Positions 39,041 to 51,665 of a stretch of DNA of 64,000 bases are shown here, piece by piece (the first letter of the stretch is position 1; each line of letters begins with the position of its first letter). The notes under the pieces are model-generated. The model searched no databases. It saw only the letters and a program-made list of their open reading frames with translations, and was not told the origin of the DNA. A program made the translations under genes and the position numbers. This DNA is from Agrypnia vestita (Eukaryota > Arthropoda > Insecta > Trichoptera > Phryganeidae), in assembly GCA_016648135.1 (NCBI GenBank), contig JADDOH010004237.1, forward strand, positions 1 to 64,000, read 5' to 3'.

Positions 39041-42000
39041 AGAACACAAATTTCGTGTGCATTAGTTTTAGCTTTATTCTTAGCCATAGTATCGGTCTCG
39101 TTAATGCGGAGGGTGGATACATACATCAAAGGTTAATACAATACATACTTATTTATTTTATATTTAGCATACCACCAGCGTGTATCGACCTTTACAGTAG
39201 TTTTTGAGACATTAGTATCTTCGTGGAGGAACTTCATATGTATTAACACATTTATCCACAATCATAGACACCATTATTTATGAATATTCCATTAAAGAAA
39301 TGTATCCGCAAGAATGTGATTTAATTGCAGTTTTTTTAGGTAATAATACTGTTTATTCGTGTGACATTGAATGTGACTCGCGAGAGAAGAAGAAACTACA
39401 AAGCAGTCCGATTAAGATTACATTAAAAATTTTGGTATTTTAATCATTTTGCTATGTTATCATATTTACATAAAGTATTATAGGTGTACTCATTTTAAAT
39501 TTATAATCAGGGTTGCGGTCTATAGGTACCTCATCGTGACCGCAAACAAGGCAAAGCGAAATATATATAAATTAATACCTGAAATTATTTAGATTCCACA
39601 AACGATGATTTAATATGTGTATAAATACCGTTCTGCAATTTGCCGAAAACTAATCTTTTCGAATATGAGTATTACCTACTCAATTCTAGCATGTGTAGTA
39701 GCAATTTGACAAAATGAAGCAACAAAAAAAAAACACCAAATTCACATTGATAAGACCGACATAAATATTATTTAAAGAAAATTATTGTGTTTTTGATACA
39801 AAACTACGTCTATATTATAGCTTGTATGATGTTATGTTACGTTGATGCCCTATAGCTTATGAGTAATTTAAAAAATGAATTAAAATCAGCTCTTTTTTAC
39901 GAATATGAAGCGTTTTAAAACCATAAAATATATATCTTGCTAATTTAACGGTTTATTACTAATTTTTTTAACATTTTGTTAATTTGTTTAATACAGACTT
40001 GCTCCTTAATGTTGGCTTCAAGATCTTAAAAAACAATATTCCACAAGAATTTTCTATAATATGGTACATTTCTGGCACTCTGAGAACAAATTAAATAGTC
40101 GCGGTCTTTCTAATAATGTCTGAATTGCCTTAATTATGACAAGTAATATTCAGTTTAACAGTCTAAGGTCTAAGTCATAGTTTATTTTTACCGTAATTTA
40201 GTATATATCTAACATCTGATATAAATGAAAAATAAAAACCCACATTTTGGTAAATAAAAACGCCAATAGACAAATAAGCATTGAAATCCTCTCCGACATT
40301 TACCGTCCCGAATGTAGTTTTCAAAATAAATCATTTTTTGCAGGTATACGACATTTCCATTTTATAGATGAGAACGAGCTAATGAGAATGAGCGGTTCAT
40401 TATTTAGAGTGTAAAGTTTGATACACATTTATCGTTAACGGCAGATTGAAAACCCAAGTTGCGGGTGTCCCATATTCCGGTAACGGGTAACGGGACCGGC
40501 AGGATATGCGGACACGACTAACTTCCTCGTCGCGGTGTCGCGGCGAGGCTAGGACCGCTGCCGATACGGCGCGAGGTCGCCATTCTATCATTTCAACTTG
40601 TACCGTATCCATCAGGCCCCGCTGCGCCGACGGAAGCAGACTTCAAATATCGTCTCGATTGATTCAGTGGTCCGGAATTTTGTTAATCATCGAAGGTATG
40701 CGGTGACGCGTGTATACCTGAGCGCTACATATTTTTGAAGATCCAAGTTTTCAATAATTTTCACCGCTCTCTCTCTTTCCCTACTCGGCATTTAAAGTCG
40801 TTGTTAAAATGTTGAAATTTCCAAAGAATGTAGAAATGTTAATTTCAAAAAAACTTAAGCGATTATTAAACGATACAGCAGCGATTATTGAGTGCTATAG
40901 AAAAGTTTGATTGATCGCTTTAAATACAGATAAGAGTTTTGATATACTGCTTTAAATCTAATACGTTGTCATATATTTTTAGAAGTTTTGATTTATTCCA
41001 TGATGGAACTTTACATGTTTTTTATGATACACTAGCTGTAAACAGGCAAAAATGATGAAACATTGGTTCGCGTCTTTGCTAAGCCGCGGTATATATTTAT
41101 AGTATCTTTTTGACGATCCAAGTAGAGGCGGCCGTAGCAACATGCGAGGAGCAGTCGGTTCGGGTTTGTTGGCCAGGAATTGAAGCCCCGTTCCGGCCGT
41201 TTAATTTGTTTTTTTTTTTAGCCGTGAATCCGAACGAAATTACGGACGTTACGAGGGCAGACAGACAGAAGGACGGACGGACGATCGGTTGGACAGACGG
41301 ACAGACAACGAAATTATTTTGTTTGATATCTTTACATGATATATCGCTTTACATGTTTTTTTTAAAAGAGTTTTGCTATGTTTACATATGACACAAAGAC
41401 TCGAAGAGAGAGAAAGATCGGATACCTAATAATAATTATGATACAGAAGAGATCCAAAAAGACATAGTAAGCCCGAAACGATCTTCTTTCCGTCTCCAAA
41501 ATTGAATAAAATCTCGACTGCTGTCCAGAAACACAAAAAATTGAGAGTACAAAATCAGACCAGTGCTTATATAATATGCGTCTGAAATATGTATGCTAAG
41601 TAGAATGACCGTGCATTGAACTTTTTTTTAAATTGAGGCGTATCTTTGGGCTGGTAAAAAATGAGTTTTGGAGCAGACATTACACCAATGAGACTTTCTA
41701 TAATGCTATAGGTTTCTCAAGGTTTATTAAAATAGGCTTTCGGTGGTTGAGATATGTAGACGTGACAGAACTGACAGGGCGTAGGATCTCGGAAAAGCAA
41801 AAAATGCCTTCAAGAACATCGGGTAAGGTTGTTTAGTCCTACCGTTGCCTAAATCGTACCTTTTGTATCCGAAAACTGCTGTTTTCTTATAATTTTCTGT
41901 TTTTGTTTGGCAGTTTTTATCACAAGACAATCAATGATAAATTAATATTACATTTTTTAGTATTCGGTTTGGATTATTTAAATAGTTGTTTACACAAAAT

Positions 42001-42324
42001 TAAATCGTAATCGCACTATTCAGTGTTTTATGTTTATTTGAAATGAAAATGTGCCGTGTTCTAAGTCGTACCCGCATGAGATTTTTGCAAAAAAGGAAAT
42101 ACCTTACTGTAGCGACCAGGCACTACGTAACGAAGCATCTGAAAAATAAAACCTAAAAAATGTGGCAGCCCACAGAAAAAATAGCAGGGGCTTGTAGCGA
42201 GAACATTGAAGCGTGCCATTTATGTAACTATATTTTGAAAAATAAATCGAATAAAGACATATACACTAATATTCCTATCCCAATTATAATAATATTATTA
42301 CAGATTTTAATAAAACATCTGTCA
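39041..42324. other. Probable intron or upstream region of the minus-strand gene; no gene seen
   Basis: Mostly AT-rich. 40500-40670 is GC- and CpG-rich with open frames on both strands, possibly an exon or a regulatory island, but without a recognisable protein. 41255-41310 is a short (GACAGACAGA/GGAC)n microsatellite-like tract. Confidence 0.35.
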
Positions 42325-43909
42325 CACATTAATTTTGTATGAAGATCAGATACTGAAAACCCTTGCTGAGAAATATCAGGTGGACTCCATCTACACTGAT
42401 TTCAGCAAGGCCTTTGATAAAGTACCTCATGATTTATTACTTTATAAGCTGAAGGCTTTAGGCATTAAGGGAACTCTGCACGATTGGTTTACTAGCTACT
42501 TGTGCTCGCGAAGAATGATAGTACGAGTTGGTGATATTAATATGGATGGATTTATTGCTACTAGTGGCGTACCACAAGGAAGCCACCTGGGACCTATTCT
42601 GTTTCTTCTCTTCATTAATGATATAGTAAATTCTTTTAATAATATTCAATTCTTACTTTTTGCTGACGATTTAAAGCTGTTTAAAAGAATACAATGTGTA
42701 GAAGATTGTTTGGTATTGCAGAATAATTTAAATGCACTTATCAACTGGTGTAATGTTAACAAACTTTATTTGAATATTCAAAAATGCCAAGTAATCACCT
42801 TTTTTAAAATAAAAAATCCCCTCTATTTTACGTATACATTAAATGACATTCCTCTTGAAAGAGTCAAAATTGTAAGAGATCTAGGTGTGATATTTGATGA
42901 GAAACTAACATTTATTCCACATATTGACAATATCACTAATAATGCGTTGAAGATGCTAGGATTTATTTTGAGGCTTACAAAAGACTTTAACACTATAAAT
43001 TCCATTAAATTATTATATACGTCTCTAGTACGAACTCAATTAGAATCTAATTCTCCTGTATGGTCTCCACATTATACTGTTCACTCCAATAATATTGAGC
43101 GAGTGCAGCACAAATTTTTGAGAGTTGTTAATTTTAAATTACACATACCAATAATGGACATAAATTATAATTTTCTATTGTCTCTAATTAAACTAAATAG
43201 ACTATCCGATAGAAGGAAAATTGCTGACCTCGTATTACTGTATAAAATCGTAAATAATTATTACAACAGTTCAGAACTAACGCAGCTAATTTTTTATCAC
43301 ATCCCTTCCAGGAGCACTAGACAAAGTATATCGTTTCATTGTGACAATGTTAGTGTAAATTATCTCTATAGCTCACCTATTAGAAGGCTCCATAGGTTAG
43401 GAAACGAGTATGGCTACCTATCGGATGTTTTTTCGGAAACACTAGCCGCCTACAAGAAAGCTCTTCTGGACGAATTCGGTCGTTTATAATTGGTTATTGA
43501 TGTCATGTCTATCTCTTGTTTTTAGATTTTTGAATTTTACATTTCATTTTATTTTACTGTCATTTTTATTGCTTCTTGATTTTTAGATTGGATTTGTTTA
43601 CAATTATTTCATTTTGTTGTAATTTTGTTGCTTCTTGAATTTCAGACATAATTATTTTAATTTGTTGTAGTTTTATTGATTGTTGACATTCATATTTGAT
43701 TTGATAGCTATTATTTCATTTGATGTAATTTTGTTATACTTTATGTTAAGTAATGTTTTATTTTTCTTTATATATCACTTTATTAATTGTTTCTGATAGA
43801 ATTATATCTTATCTCCTTTTTTTATTATTACCTATCAATCTAAACATGTTTATATATATTATTTCTTTAATGGTACGTTGTACCGTGTATTAATTAAATA
43901 AATAAATAT
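42325..43909 (+). mobile_element. CR1/Jockey-type non-LTR retrotransposon, 5' truncated
   Basis: An open frame of 384 codons (42335-43489) begins inside the reverse transcriptase: motif A YTDFSKAFDKV (residues 20-30), motif B GVPQGSHLGPILFLLFIND (78-96), motif C FADD (109-112), LYTSLVRTQLESNSPVWSP in the thumb, and a C-terminal domain ending LDEFGRL. The frame has no stops, so the copy is young, but the endonuclease and the first RT motifs are lost by 5' truncation. The 3' UTR is T-rich with several TTTTATTGCTTCTTGA-like repeats and ends in (AATA)n near 43893-43909, a CR1/Jockey-like tail. An unusual point is SGVPQGSHLGP, with H where S is common. Confidence 0.88.
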
Positions 43910-44143
43910 ATTCTCTTATCCAACATAATACTTAATTTGCTACGCCTTAAGCATCGGTAAATCTTTGAAATTGGTTTATGCAATCTACACTGTGCTCTGA
44001 CATTATAATGATTGAAACTGTTATATATGTTTACGTAAAAGTCACGCTTCAATGTACTCACTGCACGCGCCTGCAACATAAACTACATAATAAATACAGT
44101 TATTTTTGTTTATTTTTAGTCTTGATACGACTTGAGATCTAGT

Positions 44144-44410
44144 CCAGTGATGGCGAACCAATGTCACGCTGTCAAAGGTGACACGCCACAACGTTTTGGG
44201 CCAGCCTTCACCAATAACTCGTACGCATGCTTCAATATTTGCGAACTCTGGCCAACAACTGGCACCAGCTCATCGAATGCCAAACGACCATACACGAGTA
44301 TAAACACGTACCCCGCGTCAGCTCTGAGCTCGAGCATACTTAGGTATGACACGTCAGTCAGGTTGGGCATTTTTCGAATTTTTGACACACCGCTCCCGCT
44401 GTAGGTGGTA
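44144..44410. mobile_element. Possible hAT-type element end
   Basis: CAGTGATGGCGAACCAATGT then CACGCTGTCAAAGGTGACACG resembles the CAGTGATGGCGAACC start of hAT elements. No matching right end or 8-bp duplication was found. Confidence 0.35.
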
Positions 44411-45671
44411 CCACTCAAGTTTATTATGTTTTGTTCATGTGCATGCAGACGTTTCCAACTTTTTGTCGTCATAAATAACAATGTTCACGAAACTTTTAAA
44501 TTCATCAAATAATTATTTTTGATCTTATAATTTAAACTGCTTTTTCTTATGGGGAACTACTATAGCGACATTACCCTATTTGAAAAGCGGCCTGTGGCTG
44601 GGATCCACGGAGGGAAATATTTGAGGAGGAAAATATCCGCCAAGAATCGTTTCGCTAATAGTGATCTAATGATGAAGATAAAAGACTACCCTCTGACTGA
44701 CATTAGTTTAGGACAGCGCTTGTTAAAAAGCCAGCTAGGTAATGCCAGTTTTGGTGCAGAGCTATTTGGCGAATTCACCTTTGAAACATTTCCTATATGA
44801 GGAAGAAGATGAGGATTCTGCGGACGGCAGATGAGGTTGCACTCATACAAATTAAATTTTCGTAGGATATTTCCCCAGAGAAAAACATTCCTGGCCGATA
44901 GGTTTGTGCAATACCATTGTAGGTGTGCACACCTACGACCACAGTATTGATTTGTACCGACTGTTTGATAATTTTTTTACTATAATTTTATTGATAATGT
45001 ATTTTTTATTTACTGTCATTCAACATTTATCATTGATTACTATTTTTAAAACTATACTCCTTTAGGCGCGTTGCAAGTGAAATTTTAGTTACGCAACGAA
45101 ATGCGCGCGCATCGTGTCACGAAATTTCTCACTCTGTCACGACAAAAGCTGACATGGCGGTTTTCCAAATGATATTTAATCAATAGAAATTCTTATAAGT
45201 GATATCGAGATGTTGGAAATGGTTATGAGAATTGCATATACTCCTGGTGTCTTATTAACAATATGCTACTACGAAAATTACATAAGCTTCAAACCAGAAA
45301 ACCAAATGCAATTCGGTGCTTAGGTACTGTATTTAATGTGTATTTCAGATTTTTTATCGGTTGATGGAGAATTGTCTAAAAGGAAATTCTAGTTTGTGTT
45401 GTATACCTTGAGTTGGAAAACAGCGCGTGATTTTTCATATACGCCAAAAAAGTATAACATCTAACGCGCGTACATGTACCTGCATAAAAAAAGAGCTAAT
45501 AATTCGGAAGAATCTCATTACACATATAAAGGATATTGCTTTAAAAAATTCCAATCCAAAATAGATATCTCGTTAGTGATATGTGGTTAATTAAGAGAGT
45601 GAGAAATGTTTGAGTGGCGGTCGCGCTTAATGATAATTACAACATACATATGAAACGGATTGTAAAACTTG
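44411..45671. other. Interval with an unrecognised 83-codon frame
   Basis: The frame 44549-44800 (MGNYYSDITLFEKRPVAG...) has plausible composition but matches no family I know; it may be part of the hAT-like insertion. The rest holds nothing recognised. Confidence 0.25.
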
Positions 45672-45858
45672 AATATATACAACTTCCAAAAATTTGATAG
45701 ATATGGTATTCTATCATGGGTGGATGGCGAACGTTACATTGTGTAAAGTGATCACTTAAGCTAGCCGTACGATAGGTCGTAAGCCCTGTGAACACCCAAA
45801 AACTTCCATACCTACTTTTCCATAAAAAATATAATTTCGTCTCTATGAGACGTCTATA
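45672..45858 (-). repeat. Repeat family F, diverged single copy
   Basis: Homologous to either arm of the 48212-48749 inverted repeat: ATATACAACTTCCAAAAA, TATTCTATCATGGGTGGA, GTGTAAAGTGATCACTTAAG, CATACCTACTTT(T/C)CCATAAA, TTTCGTCTCT..GAGA appear in the same order. Divergence shows the family is older than the palindrome. Confidence 0.75.
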
Positions 45859-46689
45859 ATTTATCTTAATAAAAAATAATTTAATCAATCTTGCCCCGGA
45901 TTAAAAGATTATTTTTTTATGGTTGGGAGTGTATCGTGGGTTTATAAGATTGTACTCTACAGTGTGAAGAAATGGCTGACATCTTCCCTGTGGATTAAGA
46001 ATATTTCTGTCCGATGCAGTTTGAAGGGCGAGGCACCAGCCGCGGTGGGCAGCCAAGGTGCTGCATGAATAGTATTAACTTCGCCCACATACTAATTTAG
46101 CGGCGTCTGTCTGGAGGTCTTCACGACCGAGACGATGCTCGGGCTGTCGATTTCCGCTCAAACCAGAATGTGATGATAATTTAACTATACTGACGAGTCG
46201 CCCTCAGACCCGCGTCAAGTCAACCTGTACCTACCATTGAGTCATTTGGCAATGCATGCAAGAATAATTATACGTATTATGCAGCTTAATGCAAGAACTC
46301 GGAAAGACGCGAAAAATGCTTCAAGCCTCCATGCAAGTGATTTTTTGGGATTAAAAAATGATAATTTTCTCGTTGATGTTGTATTTCCAAAAAGAAGGAA
46401 GAACAAAATGAATGTATATGAATACTAACGCGGCCCACAAAAAAGAACGAATACTATATTTTTGTACGAATTAGGTATATACCCAAAATTTATAATTGAA
46501 AACAATAAGAAATTCAAATATTTTCAATACTCTCCCGTGACGGAAACGATCTTTGTCTAGTCGGCCGTAAACGTGCTCATTTATTAGCCGGTAGCCATGA
46601 AGAGTAATTGAATAAACTTTTAATTTTTTATTTGAATTCGATTTTTTCTTGGTTACAAATCGAAATGTTCTGAAACTGAAATATTAAAC
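45859..46689. other. Interval, nothing recognised
   Basis: 46010-46160 is somewhat GC-rich but shows no sustained frame or splice pattern. Confidence 0.35.
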
Positions 46690-46830
46690 GACAACATCCT
46701 CAAAGACGTATCTGCCTTGGAGCTTCTGAACTGGAGAGAGCTGGCACTAAGCCGAGGTGAGTGGAGGAGGACTCTCGAGGAGGCCAAGACTCACCAGGGG
46801 TTGTAGGGCCAAGAGTGATGATGATGATCA
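46690..46830 (+). mobile_element. Non-LTR 3' end scrap, family N4
   Basis: Reads KDVSALELLNWRELALSRGE then WRRTLEEAKTHQGL and a stop, a typical insect RTE-like C-terminus (xDRxxWRxxVEEAKxHxGL). It ends in (GAT)n at 46815-46830. Confidence 0.65.
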
Positions 46831-47047
46831 TAAACTGAAACGAGCTTAAACTAGAACAACAAAAAAATGCGTTGCATGTTTCATACACATGTCGTTGATC
46901 TAGAATAAGAATAACTGTCATTATTTTTATGTTTTAGGTACAGAACACCTGCGAAACACTTATAAAACGTTATTTAAATTTATTCTGCGGAAGCCTTAAC
47001 ACATTTGATAAAAAAAACTAACCCATAAAAATTAAGTTTTTACAATA

Positions 47048-47335
47048 CTCCCTTTCGCTTTGAATCGGGTTTCGTGTCTATACACGCGTCGGGCTAATTA
47101 CTCATTTATAATGATTCCAATTTAAAAAAACCATTAAAATTTCGAAAAATCCAAATTATACTATAATTATTAATTTTTAAACGAAAATTTGTTAGATAAT
47201 TTTTATCGTCGCCACGATTCTTCCTGAAAAGTTTCAGCTCGATTCGATCACGGGAAAAGGGTTAGCAATCGATCCTTGGTTTTTTGTCAGACAAGCAAGC
47301 AAGCAAGCAGACGCTACGAGTTAAAAGAAAAGGAG
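47048..47335. mobile_element. MITE family D, copy 1
   Basis: Flanked by TA. Ends CTCCCTTTCG and, in reverse complement, CTCCTTTTCTTTTAACTCGT. Internal landmarks: AAATTATACTATAATTATTA, TCGTCGCCACGA, AGTTTCAGCTCGATT, GATCACGGGAAAAGG, (AAGC)n then AGACG. Copy 2 at 51087-51408 carries the same landmarks on the opposite strand. Confidence 0.75.
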
Positions 47336-47499
47336 TAAGAATACACAAGCATTGCTGTTGCGTAATCTGCTAAAAGGGAATTTTATAAACTAACGATCTT
47401 CACGCTTGAATAAAATATACGCAATTCTCAAAACTTAAACTACTAAATCGTTTTTTTTTTCAAAGTGAAATTATGAATTGATTATTTGAATGAAAATTG

Positions 47500-47790
47500 A
47501 AAGTTTATTCCCTCAACCTCAAATTGAACACGCGAGACGAGACGAGACGAGTTTGATAGCGGAATAATAATATTTCTGTAAATAAAACGTGGTCACCAGT
47601 TCCACGAACATGAGTCAGCATCTCTCCCCGAGGAGCGAGGAGCCGAGGAGCGAGGAGTCCGGGGCCAGGAGTGCGAGCGATAATGTTGGAAACCGCGCTT
47701 CCGGCGCGCGAGACCGGATATAGGCGGCCATTGTACCGCTCGCGCTGAAGGCTGACACTTTGTGATAAATCGCGAACCGTTTTGTACACG
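47500..47790. other. GC-rich island with short tandem repeats
   Basis: Contains (GACGA)3 at about 47534-47550 and GAGGAGC repeats at 47630-47665, then GC-rich unique sequence. It could be a promoter or first exon on either strand, but no protein is recognised; the three overlapping minus-strand frames look fortuitous. Confidence 0.3.
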
Positions 47791-48211
47791 CACTGATCAT
47801 TTATTGTTGACCATAATTAATACTTGCTTCACGTAATGACATCGACCATTGATAAACGTCCATCAAGTAACACTTTAGCGTTGGACCTTAGTAAATAAGT
47901 GGCTCTGGATTTAAAACCTACACTAATATTTTCAGGGTCAGAATTATCTCTCTATTGTAACGTACATTAAGGTCTCCGATCCGTGTGAAAGAAAATATTA
48001 GACATGGAATACCGGTTGATATAGACCAATACTCCGATTGCGGTAAAACAATACGTAATTTATTTTGGAGAAGACGTCTGGAGGTGTATCTCGAGTCGTT
48101 TTTCATTTGATTAAAAGACTTAAGGATTAGTCTTCCTTGAGGCACCAAAAATTACATTCCAATTCAAATATTTTTTTTACGTTACTATTGCACATACAAA
48201 AATCTTTTTAA

Positions 48212-48749
48212 TGTATATTATAGATATCTCACAGAGACGAAACTGTATTAATTATGGGAAAGTAGGTATAGAAGTCATTTGGGTGTAACAGGACTTATGA
48301 CCTGTCTTTTTATGGTTGGCTTAAGTGATCACTTTACACAATTGTAACATTCGCCATTTCCACCCATGATAGAATATACCATGCTTATTCATTTTTTTTT
48401 GGAAGTTGTATATATGTTCAAATTGCGTGAAAAGCTTTCATATATGAGTTGTAAGCGCCCCAGGGGAATGAAAATGGCTTTGTACAGGCCGCATGGAAAA
48501 GGCGCTTACAACTCATATATGAAAGCTTTTCACGCAATTTGAACATATATACAACTTCCAAAAAAAAATGAATAAGCATGGTATATTCTATCATGGGTGG
48601 AAATGGCGAATGTTACAATTGTGTAAAGTGATCACTTAAGCCAACCATAAAAAGACAGGTCATAAGTCCTGTTACACCCAAATGACTTCTATACCTACTT
48701 TCCCATAAATTAATACAGTTTCGTCTCTGTGAGATATCTATAATATACA
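48212..48749. repeat. Near-perfect long inverted repeat, ~248-bp arms
   Basis: Arms 48212-48459 and 48501-48749 are reverse complements differing by one base indel that I can find (TTAATTATGGG versus TTAATTTATGGG); even the 9-base homopolymer matches. The spacer is 41 nt. Each arm carries one unit of repeat family F (see 45672). Near-identity means very recent origin, gene conversion, or an assembly or chimera artefact. Confidence 0.9.
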
Positions 48750-50244
48750 CTAATTGATTAATAATGTCTCTGTGACATAAATCCAGCACTGTTCTGAAAG
48801 ATTTGAGCAAACTCAAAATATTCTGAAAAATCTTTTTATTATTATTATTTACGCGTACTTTTTGATTTAATATTTTTGAGTAAAAAATTATTTTGAAAAT
48901 TAAAAATGGCGGAATTAGGCTGTGCCACAAAGGTCCTTCTCCGTGACGCGCGCAGCTGATTATAATGTGGCCAGGGTTTGAGTGAAATGAAAAGTTAGTC
49001 ATTTTCTTGTGAAATAATGTAGTGTCTATGATGTAGCTTATCGAAAAAATAATATTTTTTGATACAAATGAGAGCAGTTTGAAAATAATTTAAAAAAAAA
49101 TCTAAAATAAGTTAAAAATTCTCAATAAGCAAATGGCGCACTTTATCAAAATCAACGCAAAAAACGTACACTCCACCATAGATAATATTATCAGTAAGAT
49201 GTGTGCAAAATTTGCACAAATTCGGCCTAATACTTTTTGAGATATTTTCTCCACCAGTCTGAAAAGGAGATTTTCGAGAAAAACGCAAAATAATAACATA
49301 ATAACGACATTTGTTTAAAAATTGACCTACCACGCCAGCTTCAAATTGTTATGATTCAACAAAATTCTCAATGGTTGAAGACTCAAATTAATCTTAGAAT
49401 TAACCCCCTAATATGAATAGATTTCGCACGTTAGAAGAACAAAGGAATATGAGACACCAAATTATTTACTATTTATGAATGTATGACTGAACTTTCCGCT
49501 CACCAGACCGAAATTTGATAATGAAGATTTATATCTTCAAATCTTTACGATTTACTTTCCGTTGACTAGGCCTGCTGATTCTGCGATTCTTTTAACGTGA
49601 ACAAATTTCGTGGTTTCATGTTAAACAATTTTCTCTACTTTTCGAAAACAAACCAATGAAACATTTGGATTAAACACGACATTTGATAATATCCCAGGCA
49701 TTAATAACACTCGGCGGTATCGATTTTAGAATATGGTTCAGTAAAATGTGAATTGAATAATATTTTTGAACGTACGTATATTTTGCCGAAAATCCCTGGA
49801 TTTAGCTTATTTGTCGGTAGTATAAAAACAAGATAAATAATTATTTTAAACTTTATCATTAATCGGCTGCACCGGTTGTCGCTGATAAGCCCTGAACCGT
49901 CGCCGTATCTTGGCTCCGAAGTGACCGTGTTTTATAACTTAACTTTATTAACCAATTTATTCAACCTCAAGTCACAAATCAATTATCCGTCGTAACTCAC
50001 AATCTCCATGATGTGCACTCCCCACCGGTATACATGTACACGGTATGTGTGTGTAAAGTATGTGTGTATGACGCTCACTAGAGCCTCATATTTTTGACGG
50101 TTCACGGAGAGACAGTGGTAGCAATGTCGCATTCGCGCGTCCTATATATACTAGGGCTTAGCAAAGATGCGAACCATTTCATGTTCCGTGATTTTTCACA
50201 GATTTACGGCTAGTCTCTCAATGAATAAATGAGCGCGCGCCCAC
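48750..50244. other. Interval, nothing recognised
   Basis: No supported gene. Confidence 0.35.
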
Positions 50245-50282
50245 CTCGTGAGCAGTTGCGTGTTGGCCTGGTCCGCGACCGA
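50245..50282 (-). CDS. Candidate 38-nt internal exon of the minus-strand gene (weak)
   Basis: The minus strand shows TATCCTTGACCAG, then a GC-rich 38-nt block (SVADQANTQLLTR in one frame), then GTGGGC. It stands out from AT-rich flanks and has acceptor and donor consensus. Its phase cannot join directly to the exon at 38952-39037, so at least one more exon would be needed. Very short; may be chance. Confidence 0.2.
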
Positions 50283-51086
50283 CTGGTCAAGGATAGGTAC
50301 AAAAAATACACATGTATTGAATATAATCGTTTCAAAGTATTAAAAAGTGCAAATATATGAAACGCGGACTCTACTTCTTCTAAAAATGTTAAAATTTGCT
50401 GGTGCACCCTTTATTGTCCCGAGATGAGATATCTTTAACAAGGCACTTTTGGCTCATTTGATTGAAAAATAATACTAGGTGTATTTACGATACTCGTATT
50501 CATATGTTTACTAGTTTAAGATTCTGGTGATGGAAGCGGAATTGTCTTGCTGTTGGCGCGACTTCCTGTTGAACCTTGTCTATAGATTTTTTGCCATAGT
50601 TGGTTTGAAGTTGACAGGGCCGGTGCCCGGAACTTGTATGTATTTTGGTTGTACTAAATAAACAAACAAATTTCAGTTCGTTTACAGTTTCGTCTCAGGT
50701 CGTGTAAATTTTTATAATTAAATACATATATATTTTATAAAATATTTCTTTTTTTTACAAATAATAAGCTGCTACGACCGAAAAAAATTCTAGCATTGGC
50801 AGCAAGCATCAGATGTATTCTTATTTTTTTCTGTTGGTCCTATATAGAGTAATAATTTTTAAAAGTTTTAAACAGCCACCATTTTTAAATACGGTGGATC
50901 AGGCTGGTTAACGAACTTAGTCGAGATATTTATCAGGTCAATTTTTCAGAAAATTTGATAGGAGTGTGATAGAAACTATGGGTGTTTTTTTCGTGTTCAC
51001 AGAATCCGGTATATCCCAATGCAGTTTTTCGGATGTTGCGTCATGAGACCCTTATTTCTATGTATTTCTTAGTTAGTTAGTATTTA
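50283..51086. other. Interval, nothing recognised
   Basis: No supported gene. Confidence 0.35.
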
Positions 51087-51408
51087 CTCCCTTTATATTA
51101 ACTCGTGACGTCTGCTTGCTTGCTTGCCGTCGAAAAAACTTTGGATCGATTTTTAATCCTTTTCCCGTGATCCAATCAAGCTGAAACTTTGCAAGCAGAC
51201 TCGTGGCGACGATCAAGAAGATCTATCAAATTTTCGTTAAAAAATAAATAATTATAGTATAATTTTGGATTTTTCGCGGAACCTGATTATAGTATAATTT
51301 TGGATTTTTGGAAATTTTTTATTACTCCCTTTCGTAGCGTCGCCCGACCTAAGCCCAACGCGTAGGTTAAGCGCCAAACCAGTTTCCACTAGTAAATGAG
51401 AAAGGGAG
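51087..51408. mobile_element. MITE family D, copy 2 (inverted relative to copy 1)
   Basis: TA-flanked, ends CTCCCTTTAT and, in reverse complement, CTCCCTTTCTCATTTACT. A 35-bp internal tandem duplication (ATTATAGTATAATTTTGGAT twice, 51251-51306) and an extra AAAGGGAGT-like site at 51325-51335 distinguish it from copy 1. Confidence 0.75.
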
Positions 51409-51514
51409 TATAATAAAACTTGGTTCTTATGGGTTGGTTTTTTCTATGTATAATTCTAAATTATTATTATTATTAAACACGGAATTCGTGTCACATCAAT
51501 ATTCTTACTATTTT

Positions 51515-51645
51515 CAAATTAAGCTAAACGCTTGTGCAATGAAAATAGGACTAACTTGCTTGTCTGGAGTGAGATTCGAAACTGCGACATTTGGATCACG
51601 AGGCGAGAGTCCTAACCGCAAGACCAACAAGCTACTAATAAAACG
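51515..51645 (-). mobile_element. tRNA-derived SINE family S2, copy 1
   Basis: The minus strand shows an A-box-like GTTGGTCTTGCGGTTAGGAC, CTCTCGCCTCGTGATCCAAA, and a B box CAGTTTCGAATC. It continues ACTTGCTT/AAGCAAGTTAGTCCTATTTTC and TTTAGCTTAATT. The copy at 61540-61660 has the same order, so this is a SINE and not an isolated tRNA gene. Confidence 0.65.
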
Positions 51646-51665
51646 GGAAACCCAGGTTCCTTTTT

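Noticed and set aside
47505..47800. Overlapping minus-strand frames in a GC-rich stretch as a gene
   Set aside because: Three overlapping frames open together because of GC-rich simple repeats; no family, splice pattern or codon signal.
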